Below, in pieces: positions 1 through 6,860 of a stretch of 20,135 bases of DNA (positions within the stretch are counted from its first letter, which is position 1; every line of letters begins with the position of its first letter). Origin of the DNA: an uncultured Faecalibacterium sp. (lineage in GTDB: Bacteria > Bacillota > Clostridia > Oscillospirales > Ruminococcaceae); assembly GCA_902463905.1 (NCBI GenBank), contig CABQHF010000012.1:1-20135 (forward strand), given 5' to 3'. The notes under the pieces were generated by a model, which worked only from the letters and a program-made list of their open reading frames with translations, did not search any database and was not told where the DNA came from. Both the position numbers and the translations under genes were made by a program.

Positions 1-166
1 CCCGGTTGGAGCGGATGAACAGCACGCAGTTCAGCTGGCTTTCCAGCCGGTTCATCGAGTGGGTGATGTTGGGCTGGTTGTTGCCCAGCACCCGCGCGGC
101 CTTGGTAAAATTCTGATACTTCGCCACATAATAGAAGATCTTGTAGTATTCCCAGTCCACATACAT
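1..166 (-). CDS. LysR-family transcriptional regulator, N-terminal part (runs off the left edge)
   Basis: Reading the minus strand from 166 gives an open frame to the window edge. Its first 50 or so residues form a LysR-type winged helix-turn-helix: a helix ending YYVAKYQNFTKAARVLG, then the recognition helix with NQPNITHSMNRLESQL, then LFIRSNRG leading towards the wing. The effector-binding domain is outside the window, so the ligand cannot be inferred. Two starts are possible. ATG at 172 lies only 3 bases from the GGAGG (176-180), while ATG at 166 lies 9 bases from it, so 166 is preferred. The gene is divergent from purA across about 160 bases, the usual LysR arrangement, but whether it controls purA-pyrB is only a possibility. 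Confidence 0.85.
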   Translation of the reverse strand, partial: MYVDWEYYKIFYYVAKYQNFTKAARVLGNNQPNITHSMNRLESQLNCVLFIRSNR

Positions 167-221
167 GGGCATCTGCCTCCATTCATATCAAATTTACATT
201 GCAGCCATGTGGAAGATACGT

Positions 222-250
222 TTTACACATTCTGCCTCTGCTCGTATAAT
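222..250 (+). promoter_or_regulatory. Sigma-A-type promoter for purA-pyrB
   Basis: TTTACA (222-227) and a consensus TATAAT (245-250) are separated by exactly 17 bases. The expected transcription start near 257 leaves a leader of about 75 bases before purA. I see no riboswitch-like fold or obvious attenuator in that leader. Confidence 0.8.
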
Positions 251-330
251 AGCACTGCAATCCGAAATTGCAAGAGGGAAATCCAAAAGTATCGTAAAGT
301 GGTATGGGAAAAGAAGGTAAATGAAGTATT

Positions 331-1632
331 ATGTTGACTGCTGTTACTGGAATCAATTGGGGCGATGAGGGCAAGGGCCGCGTCATCGACCTGCTGGCAG
401 AACATGCGGACATCGTTGCCCGCTATCAGGGCGGCAACAATGCCGGGCACACCGTCGTCACAGAGCAGGGCAAGTTCATCCTGAACCTGCTGCCCTCCGG
501 CATCCTCCACCCGGAGGTGACCTGTGTGCTGGGTGCGGGCATGGTCATCGACCTGGACCATCTGGCCGGGGAGATGGACGCCATCGAGGCGCGCGGCATC
601 ACCGTCGGCCCGGAGAACCTGAAACTCTCCGACAAGGCCACCATCTCCATGCCGTGGCACAAGGTGCAGGACGGTCTGGAAGAGGACCGTCTGGCCAAGA
701 AGGGCAGTGCGTTCGGCTCCACCCGCCGCGGCATCGCCTATGCCTACAGCGACAAATACCGCAAAAAGACCCTGCGTCTGGGCGACCTGCTCCATCTGGA
801 CGAAAAGCGGGTGCAGGACCGCCTGCACATGATCCTGGAATCCAAGAATCTGGAGCTGGCGGGCTGCTATCATCAGGAGCCCATGAGCTACGACGCCCTG
901 CTGGAGTGGTGCCGGGTGCAGGCCGGGCAGTTTGCTCCGTACATCTGCGATGTGGGGGCCTTCCTGCAGCAGGCCCACGACAGCGGCAAGCGCATCGTGC
1001 TGGAAGCCCAGCTGGGTGCCATGCGGGACATCGACTACGGCATCTTCCCGTTCACCTCCAGCTCCAATACGCTGGCGGCCTATGCACCGCTGGGGGCAGG
1101 CATCCCCAACTGCAAGCTGGACCATGTGGTGGGCGTGCTGAAAGCCTACTCCACCTGCGTGGGTGCCGGCCCCTTTGCGGCCGAGAACGCCATGGGCGAA
1201 GTGTGGAACGAGCAGCTGCGCAAGGCAGGCGGCGAGTACGGTGCCGCCACCGGCCGCCCGCGCCGGGTGGGCCCCTTTGACTGTGTGGCCAGCCGCTATG
1301 GCCTTGCCATGCAGGGTGCCGACAAGATCGCCCTGACCAAGCTGGACGTGCTCAGCAGCCTGAAGGAGATCCCGGTCATCACCGGTTACAAGCTGGACGG
1401 CGTGGAGGTCCCCGCCTTCGACCCGCTGTCCGACCTGGACCGTGTGGAACCGGTGGTCACCATGCTGCCCGGCTGGGAGCAGGATATTTCCGGCTGCACC
1501 AGCTGGGACGAGCTTCCCGAAGCAGCAAAGAACTATGTGCAGTTCCTGGAAAAGCAGCTGGACCATGAGATCCAGTTCGTTTCCACCGGTGCCGAGCGCG
1601 AGAAGTTCGTGTTGAAAGGAGCATGGCTGTGA
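331..1632 (+). CDS. purA: Adenylosuccinate synthetase
   Basis: PurA condenses IMP with aspartate using GTP, the first committed step from IMP to AMP, in the cytoplasm. The 433-residue length is normal for the family. The N-terminal GTP/IMP loop is present as WGDEGKGR (residues 10-17), with catalytic Asp12 and, in GGNNAGHTV, catalytic His40. Also visible are STRRGIAYAYSDKYRKK (the family's GIGPAY-type signature in altered form), EAQLGAMRDIDYGIFPFTSSSNT, and GRPRRVGPFD near the GTP site. Several signature positions differ from the E. coli form: GKGR for GKGK, and EAQLGA for EGAQGT. I recall this variant from other clostridial PurA proteins, so it looks like a sub-family trait. The gene follows a consensus promoter. 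The Shine-Dalgarno-like AGAAGG (312-317) is rather far from the ATG. The last four bases overlap the likely pyrB start. Confidence 0.95.
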   Translation: MLTAVTGINWGDEGKGRVIDLLAEHADIVARYQGGNNAGHTVVTEQGKFILNLLPSGILHPEVTCVLGAGMVIDLDHLAGEMDAIEARGITVGPENLKLSDKATISMPWHKVQDGLEEDRLAKKGSAFGSTRRGIAYAYSDKYRKKTLRLGDLLHLDEKRVQDRLHMILESKNLELAGCYHQEPMSYDALLEWCRVQAGQFAPYICDVGAFLQQAHDSGKRIVLEAQLGAMRDIDYGIFPFTSSSNTLAAYAPLGAGIPNCKLDHVVGVLKAYSTCVGAGPFAAENAMGEVWNEQLRKAGGEYGAATGRPRRVGPFDCVASRYGLAMQGADKIALTKLDVLSSLKEIPVITGYKLDGVEVPAFDPLSDLDRVEPVVTMLPGWEQDISGCTSWDELPEAAKNYVQFLEKQLDHEIQFVSTGAEREKFVLKGAWL

Positions 1633-2576
1633 GACATTTCATTGAACCGAACAGCTTTTCACGGAACGAGCAGCTGGCCCTGCTGGACCTTGCCGACCGG
1701 ATGGAGGCAAACCCCGCACCCTACGCCCACCTGTGCGACGGGCGCATCCTGGCCACCCTGTTCTATGAGCCGTCCACCCGTACCCGGCTTTCTTTCGAGT
1801 CGGCCATGCTGCGGCTGGGCGGCAAGACGCTGGGCTTTGCAGGAGCACAGCTTTCTTCCGCCAGCAAGGGCGAGACGGTGGAGGACACCGCCCGCGTGGT
1901 GAGCAACTACGCCGACGTCATCGCCATGCGCCACCCCAAGGAGGGTGCTCCGCTCCGGGCGTCCCGGTATGCCCGCGTGCCGGTCATCAATGCAGGCGAT
2001 GGCGGCCACGCGCACCCCTCCCAGACCATGATCGACCTGATGACCATTCGTCAGCGCAAGGGGCGGCTGGATCATTTGACCATCGGCTTCTGCGGCGACC
2101 TCAAGTTCGGCCGGACGGTCCACTCCCTGACCGCCGCGCTGAGCCAGTTTGAGGGCAACCGCTTTGTGTTCATCTCGCCGGAGGACCTGCGCCTGCCCCG
2201 CTACGTCAAGACCGAATCGCTGGAGCCCACCCATCAGGTCTACACCGAGACCGATGATCTGGAAGCGGAACTGCCCCATCTGGATGTGCTGTACATGACC
2301 CGCATCCAGCAGGAGCGCTTCTTCAACGAGGAAGAGTATCTGCGCCTGAAGGGCTGCTACCAGCTGGACGAGGCCATGCTGCGGCTGGCCCCGGCGGATA
2401 TGCCGGTGCTGCATCCGCTGCCCCGCATCGACGAGATCAGCACCGACGTGGACAACGACCCCCGCGCCGCCTACTTTGATCAGGTGCACAACGGTGTCTA
2501 CATCCGCATGGCCATCATTCTGGCCCTGCTGGGCATCCCGGACCCGCTCACCGGCAAGACCGTGCTGGACCACTGA
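1629..2576 (+). CDS. pyrB: Aspartate carbamoyltransferase, catalytic chain
   Basis: ATCase joins carbamoyl phosphate and aspartate, the committed step of pyrimidine synthesis. The carbamoyl-phosphate loop FYEPSTRTRLSFE (STRTR at residues 49-53), the mobile loop SSASKGE, the GDGGHAHPSQ motif, GDLKFGRTVHSL and HPLPRIDEI are all present, so the active site looks complete. The last two motifs resemble the E. coli-type catalytic chain, but no pyrI regulatory-chain gene is adjacent. An ATG exists at 1623, but AGGAG (1617-1621) would be 1 base from it. GTG at 1629 is 7 bases from the same site and gives the usual M-R-H-x-I-E-P-N start, so I prefer 1629 (315 residues). The GTGA overlap with the purA stop implies translational coupling. 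Both operon products use aspartate. Confidence 0.93.
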   Translation: MRHFIEPNSFSRNEQLALLDLADRMEANPAPYAHLCDGRILATLFYEPSTRTRLSFESAMLRLGGKTLGFAGAQLSSASKGETVEDTARVVSNYADVIAMRHPKEGAPLRASRYARVPVINAGDGGHAHPSQTMIDLMTIRQRKGRLDHLTIGFCGDLKFGRTVHSLTAALSQFEGNRFVFISPEDLRLPRYVKTESLEPTHQVYTETDDLEAELPHLDVLYMTRIQQERFFNEEEYLRLKGCYQLDEAMLRLAPADMPVLHPLPRIDEISTDVDNDPRAAYFDQVHNGVYIRMAIILALLGIPDPLTGKTVLDH

Positions 2577-2589
2577 ATACAACCAAAAG

Positions 2590-2632
2590 ACAGGCCCCCG
2601 GACGACTGTAAAAAAGCCATCCGGGGGCCTGT
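2590..2632. terminator. Perfect 13-bp hairpin after pyrB, terminator-like
   Basis: ACAGGCCCCCGGA (2590-2602) and its exact complement (2620-2632) flank a 17-base loop. There is no T-run on the plus-strand side. On the minus strand the hairpin is followed by CTTTTGG, so it could also end leftward transcription. Its position 14 bases after the pyrB stop still makes it the likely operon end. Confidence 0.6.
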
Positions 2633-2757
2633 TCTGCGGATTGGGATGGATCGGCTCACCGTGCTGTCATCCAGGCGGCCAGCAGCACCAGACCATCCCG
2701 CGTGCCCTCGGGCTGCTTCTGTTATAAAGCCTGCCCGGGGCAGAAACAAGAGGGGGC

Positions 2758-2785
2758 TTGCATCGGCCCAAAACTGTGCTACAAT
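2758..2785 (+). promoter_or_regulatory. Promoter of the MarR / ABC exporter operon
   Basis: TTGCAT (2758-2763) and TACAAT (2780-2785) are 16 bases apart. TG at 2777-2778 makes an extended -10 element. The sequence from the -10 onward runs directly into a large palindrome. Confidence 0.75.
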
Positions 2786-2815
2786 AGATGTACCTACAAC
2801 GATGTAGATACATCT
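2786..2815. promoter_or_regulatory. Probable MarR operator (30-bp near-perfect palindrome)
   Basis: The palindrome is centred between 2800 and 2801. Outer arms AGATGTA (2786-2792) and TACATCT (2809-2815) match fully. Inner arms CTACA (2794-2798) and TGTAG (2803-2807) match fully, leaving only two mismatched pairs. It starts immediately after the -10 hexamer and so covers the start site, where a bound repressor would block initiation. The MarR-type gene begins 24 bases later, which makes autorepression the natural reading. Confidence 0.75.
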
Positions 2816-2839
2816 TTCGACGAGACAGGGGAGACACCT

Positions 2840-3322
2840 ATGGACATCACCCAGCGAAAAATCACAAAGATCGCGCGGGAAGCGGAAAAGCTGGTCCTGC
2901 TCACCGTACGGGAAGAGGGAGTCGGCACGGCGGAGATCGACCTGATCCATGCACTGCGCCACCACCCCGGCTGCACCCAGGCACAGCTGGCCGAGCTTCT
3001 GCACGCGGACAAGGCCGCCATTGCGCGCCGCACAAAAAATCTGGAAGGGAAGGGCTACCTCACCCGGCAGGACGCCCCCAACGACCGGCGCAGCCAGCTG
3101 CTGTTCCCCACCGAAAAGGCCGAGAACCTGAAATCCTCCAAAGCCGAGGTGGAAGCGGCCTTTTACGAGTACCTGACCGGTGTGCTCACGCAGGAGGAAG
3201 CCGCCGCTTTTGCGGCTGCGCTGAACAAGCTGTACACCGCGTCCAAAACCGAGAGCCGTGCGGGATTCCCGCACTTCCGGAACACCGCAGGAGGTGAAAC
3301 TGCCCGTGGAACGACCGACTAA
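2840..3322 (+). CDS. MarR-family winged-helix transcriptional regulator
   Basis: The protein has 160 residues, a normal MarR length. An N-terminal helical segment leads to a winged helix: HHPGCTQAQLAELLHADKAAIARRTKNLEGKGYL contains the HTH and recognition helix, and DAPNDRRSQLLFPTEKA is the wing with the family's Asp-x-Arg motif. A C-terminal dimerisation helix follows. The frame is open further upstream to 2702, but ATG at 2840 is preceded by AGGGGAG (2827-2833) at good spacing and lies just past the operator, so it is the real start. MarR proteins usually repress adjacent efflux genes and are released by a small ligand. Here the gene overlaps the first ABC transporter gene by 17 bases, so it is almost certainly co-transcribed with the transporter. 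The ligand is unknown. Confidence 0.9.
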   Translation: MDITQRKITKIAREAEKLVLLTVREEGVGTAEIDLIHALRHHPGCTQAQLAELLHADKAAIARRTKNLEGKGYLTRQDAPNDRRSQLLFPTEKAENLKSSKAEVEAAFYEYLTGVLTQEEAAAFAAALNKLYTASKTESRAGFPHFRNTAGGETARGTTD

Positions 3323-5048
3323 GACCTTCTGCCCGGACCGGGTGCTTTCCTATTTCCGGGTCGAGTGGCTGCCGCTGACCCTCGTGACGGTCTCGGGTCT
3401 TGTTTACAACATCGGCCTGCTGGCCACGCCGTGGTTCGAGGGCCGTCTGGCCCAGTGCCTGGCCGACATTCTGGGCGGCAGCGAGACCGCCGCCCGCATG
3501 GCCCTGCTGGTGCTGGCCTATATCCTGACCATCCTGGTGGTGCAGGCGGCACGGTTCATCAAGCGGTTCTATGTGCGGCGCTTTGCCAACAACATCAACC
3601 GCCGGATGAAAGGCATCCTGTATGCCAATCTGGTGCGGCAGAGCCGGACTGCATTGGAGCAGGAGGGTGCCGGTGAACTGATGACCAAGGCCATCTCGGA
3701 TGTGGACGACTGCGTGGAGGGCATGCGCAAGTTCACCACCGAGATCTTTGATACCGGTGTGGCGCTGGCAGGCTATGTGGTCATGCTGCTGGTGTACGAC
3801 TGGCGGCTGGCCCTGCTCAGTCTGCTGTTCACGCCGTTTTCCTATGTGTGCGCGGCATGGATGAAAAAGCCGGTGCAGCGCGCCGGTGCGGCCTACAAAA
3901 AGGCGGCTGGTGCCCTGAGCGCTGCCACGCTGGACCGTGCCCGGAACGCCGTGACCTACCGCATTTACGGCTGTGAGGACGCCCGCTCCGAACAATATGA
4001 GGACGCGCTGGACCGGTACGAAAAGACCGCCGTGCGCAGCAATGTGTGGCAGTCGGCTCTGCCGCCGCTGTATCTGGCAGCGTCCGAAGCCGGCGTGCTG
4101 TTCATCCTGTGGTTCGGCGCAAAAAATGTGCTGGGCACCGGGTGGAGCCGCTGGGACATTGCCGCATTCACCACCTTCCTGTCCTGCTTTACCAAGCTGG
4201 TGGTCAAATCCTCCAAGGTGGCAAAGCTGTTCAACGCCGTACAGAAGGCCGAAGTCTCCTGGAAGCGCATCAAGCCGCTGATGAAGCAGCCGGAGCAGCT
4301 GGAGCCCCTGCAGGTGCCGCAGGCCGCTGACGTCACCCTGAAAGATCTCGCCTTTGCCTATGGCGATGTGCCCATCTTCTCCGGCCTGAACCTCACCGCC
4401 CACCCCGGCGACATCATCGGAATCACCGGCCCGGTGGCCTGCGGCAAATCTACGCTGGGCCGGGTGTTCCTGTGTGAAGCACCCTATGCCGGTTCTGTGC
4501 GGTTTGGCAAGACGGAACTTTCGGCCCTGACCCCGCGGCAGGTGTCGGCCACCGTCGGGTATCTGGGCCATGACCCGGAACTCAGCGCCGACACCGTGCG
4601 CAGCAACGTGCTCTGCGGCGGGGAGCAGGACGCGCTGCCGTACCTCTCGGCCGTAGCCCTGAAGGACGAAGTGCTTGCCATGGAACACGGCCCCGACACG
4701 GTCATTGGCAGCGGCGGCACCCGCCTTTCCGGCGGGCAGGCCCAGCGGCTGGCCCTGGCCCGGACGCTGGCTCATCCGCGCCCGGTGCTGGTGCTGGACG
4801 ACCCCTTCTCGGCACTGGACCGCAGCACCGAGGACAATGTGTTTGCCAACCTGCAGGCCTATGCAAAGGACAAAGTGGTGTTCCTCATCTCCCACCGGCT
4901 GTACCACTTTCCGCAGATGCAGCAGGTGGTTTTTCTGGACGGCGGCAAGGCCACGGTGGGCACCCACGAAGAACTGATGGCGTCCGTGCCGCTGTACCGC
5001 CAGCTGTACGAGAGCCAGACCGCAGCGAAAGGAGGCGAGCCTGCATGA
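3306..5048 (+). CDS. ABC exporter half-transporter, subunit with degenerate Walker B
   Basis: This 580-residue protein has the type IV exporter layout: a membrane domain with about six hydrophobic spans (roughly residues 10-290), then a nucleotide-binding domain. The Walker A loop GPVACGKST is at 375-383, the signature LSGGQ at 474-478, Walker B VLVLDD with the Asp pair at 498-499, and the H-loop His at 530. The catalytic Glu after Walker B is replaced by Asp499, the mark of the non-hydrolysing site in heterodimeric exporters; the signature is canonical. The frame is open from 3258, but AGGAGG (3289-3294) best serves the GTG at 3306, which overlaps the MarR gene. The substrate is not evident; the MarR link suggests a toxic compound or antimicrobial. 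Confidence 0.9.
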   Translation: MERPTKTFCPDRVLSYFRVEWLPLTLVTVSGLVYNIGLLATPWFEGRLAQCLADILGGSETAARMALLVLAYILTILVVQAARFIKRFYVRRFANNINRRMKGILYANLVRQSRTALEQEGAGELMTKAISDVDDCVEGMRKFTTEIFDTGVALAGYVVMLLVYDWRLALLSLLFTPFSYVCAAWMKKPVQRAGAAYKKAAGALSAATLDRARNAVTYRIYGCEDARSEQYEDALDRYEKTAVRSNVWQSALPPLYLAASEAGVLFILWFGAKNVLGTGWSRWDIAAFTTFLSCFTKLVVKSSKVAKLFNAVQKAEVSWKRIKPLMKQPEQLEPLQVPQAADVTLKDLAFAYGDVPIFSGLNLTAHPGDIIGITGPVACGKSTLGRVFLCEAPYAGSVRFGKTELSALTPRQVSATVGYLGHDPELSADTVRSNVLCGGEQDALPYLSAVALKDEVLAMEHGPDTVIGSGGTRLSGGQAQRLALARTLAHPRPVLVLDDPFSALDRSTEDNVFANLQAYAKDKVVFLISHRLYHFPQMQQVVFLDGGKATVGTHEELMASVPLYRQLYESQTAAKGGEPA

Positions 5049-6709
5049 AGAACCGGAAAAAATCGGAACAGAACGGCGTATTTGCCGCCATCCGCATGGC
5101 GGCTGGGGCACATCCTGTCCTGACCGCAGGCACCCTCCTGTGCGTGGCCGGGTCGGTGGGGGCGTCGCTGGTGCCGCCGCTGCTGCTGGCCCGCATCATC
5201 GACCGGCTGACGGCAGGCATCCCGCTGACGGTGCAGGCGGTGCTGCTCTATTTTGGCAGCCTTGCGCTGGAAGGGGGGCTGTCCTCCGCGCAGGAGAGCC
5301 TGCTGGTGCTGTTCGGTCAGAAGATGACCCACGCTCTGCGCACCGAGATGTCCCGCAAGCTGACCCGGCTGCCGGCCGGCATGCTGGTACGCCAGAACCC
5401 CGGGGAGGTGGCAGCCCGCTTTTCCGGCGATGTGGACACGGTGGAAGCCCTGTTCACCTCCGGCATCATCAGCATGGCGGCGGACGCCTGCCGCATCGTG
5501 TCCATCCTGGCGGTCATTGCAGTCAAAGATACCGGCCTTGCGCTGATCCTGCTGCTGGTGCTGCCGCTGTTTGCCCTGTTTACCCGCCATGTGCAGAAGC
5601 GCATGCTGGCCGCCCAGCTGGACAACCGCCGCGCCGTGGCTGCCGTGTCCGGGCAGGTACCGGAGACGCTGCACAACATCCGCACCATCCGGGCCCTGGG
5701 GCTGGAAGCCTACCGGGAGCAGCGGTATGACCGCTGCATCGGGGACAGTTACGCCGCCATGGAGCGCACGAACTTTTACGATGCCATCTATTCACCGGTG
5801 GTGCTGGTGCTGAACGCCGTCGTGGTGGGCGCGGTCATGCTGCTGTCGGCCTCCGGCAATGCCGCGGTGCTCACGCTGTTCGGCATGTCGGTGGGCACCT
5901 CGGTGGCCGTGATCAACTACATCTCCCGCATCTTTGAACCCATCGAGAGCCTTGGCATGGAGATCCAGACCATCCAGTCGGCTATGGCGGGCGTGAAGCG
6001 CATCGACGCCTTTCTCGCCCAGCCGGAGCGGGAGCAGCCTCCCGCACGGGCCACGGCGGCCCGGGGTGACGCGGTGCTGGACCATGTCACCTTCGGCTAC
6101 GGCGAAAAGCACGTCCTTGAGGACTTTTCCATGACCGTGAAGCAGGGCGAGCAGGTCACGCTGGTGGGCCGCACCGGCGCGGGCAAGAGCACGGTGTTCA
6201 GGCTGCTGCTGGGCCTGTACCCGCCGGAAGCGGGCACGGTGACCATCGGCGGCGTGAAGGTGTCGGATATCACCGACCAGGAGCGCCGCAGCTGCATCGG
6301 CTGCGTGGAACAGCACTTTGCCCGCGTGCAGGGCACGGTGCTGGAGCAGATCACCCTGGGCGACCCGGCTGTTTCCCGCACAATGGCGGAACACGCCGCT
6401 CAGCTGGCCGGCATGGACGATGCCATCCTTGCCTTGCCGGAGGGCTACGACACGGTGTGCACCGATGGGATGTTCTCTCAGGGCGAGTGGCAGCTGCTGT
6501 CCATCGCCCGCGCCGCAGCTGCAGACCCGGCGGTGCTGCTGCTGGACGAGATCACGGCCAATCTGGATGCCGAGACCGAGGCACGCGTGCTGGAAGCACT
6601 GCGCCGTGCCTCGGCAGGCCGCACGGTGCTCGCGGTCTCCCACCGCATTTACAAGGATCTGGGCGGCCGTACCGTGGAGATCTGTGCCCCGGCAGAGCCG
6701 CAGGGCTGA
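5045..6709 (+). CDS. ABC exporter half-transporter, subunit with degenerate signature motif
   Basis: The protein has 554 residues with the same membrane domain plus nucleotide-binding domain order as its upstream partner. Walker A GRTGAGKST lies at 375-383, Walker B LLLDE with Asp501 and the catalytic Glu502, and the H-loop His at 533. The signature that should read LSGGQ is FSQGE (477-481), so this subunit supplies a poor signature but a complete Walker A/B set. Paired with the upstream subunit this gives one consensus ATP site (these Walker motifs with the partner's LSGGQ) and one degenerate site. The start overlaps the upstream stop as ATGA, with AAAGGAGG about 10 bases before it. Equal dosage and assembly as a heterodimer are therefore expected. 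Confidence 0.92.
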   Translation: MKNRKKSEQNGVFAAIRMAAGAHPVLTAGTLLCVAGSVGASLVPPLLLARIIDRLTAGIPLTVQAVLLYFGSLALEGGLSSAQESLLVLFGQKMTHALRTEMSRKLTRLPAGMLVRQNPGEVAARFSGDVDTVEALFTSGIISMAADACRIVSILAVIAVKDTGLALILLLVLPLFALFTRHVQKRMLAAQLDNRRAVAAVSGQVPETLHNIRTIRALGLEAYREQRYDRCIGDSYAAMERTNFYDAIYSPVVLVLNAVVVGAVMLLSASGNAAVLTLFGMSVGTSVAVINYISRIFEPIESLGMEIQTIQSAMAGVKRIDAFLAQPEREQPPARATAARGDAVLDHVTFGYGEKHVLEDFSMTVKQGEQVTLVGRTGAGKSTVFRLLLGLYPPEAGTVTIGGVKVSDITDQERRSCIGCVEQHFARVQGTVLEQITLGDPAVSRTMAEHAAQLAGMDDAILALPEGYDTVCTDGMFSQGEWQLLSIARAAAADPAVLLLDEITANLDAETEARVLEALRRASAGRTVLAVSHRIYKDLGGRTVEICAPAEPQG

Positions 6710-6734
6710 GCCTGCCAGAACACAGCAGAGAATG

Positions 6735-6772
6735 CGTCTTTTTCACAAGACGGGTTCTCCGTTTTTGCTTTT
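6735..6772 (+). terminator. Possible weak terminator after the ABC operon
   Basis: CGTCTT (6735-6740) pairs with AAGACG (6747-6752), and an alternative ACGG/CCGT hairpin (6750-6762) runs straight into two T-tracts (6762-6766 and 6769-6774). The stems are short, so read-through towards the next gene is possible. Confidence 0.4.
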
Positions 6773-6797
6773 TTCATCTGTGAGATGAAATTCCGTC

Positions 6798-6826
6798 TTG
6801 TCCTCCCCGGCGGGAAGGGCTATAAT
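6798..6826 (+). promoter_or_regulatory. Promoter of the symporter operon
   Basis: TTGTCC (6798-6803) and consensus TATAAT (6821-6826) are 17 bases apart. The likely start site is about 28 bases before the gene, and GAAGGAG (6844-6850) lies 10 bases before its ATG. Confidence 0.75.
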
Positions 6827-6860
6827 AGTGAGGATAAAAATTTGAAGGAGAGTTTCCACA

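Noticed and set aside
223..1566. A 447-codon minus-strand open frame opposite purA, and similar long antisense frames opposite pyrB and the ABC genes.
   Set aside because: They are codon-bias shadows with no recognisable domains; the plus-strand genes have complete family motifs.
2656..2705. Minus-strand fragment reading GTRDGLVLLAAWMTAR before a stop, just ahead of the 2590-2632 hairpin.
   Set aside because: It is only about 20 codons, has a stop immediately upstream and no start signal. It could be a gene scar, but the evidence is too thin to annotate.
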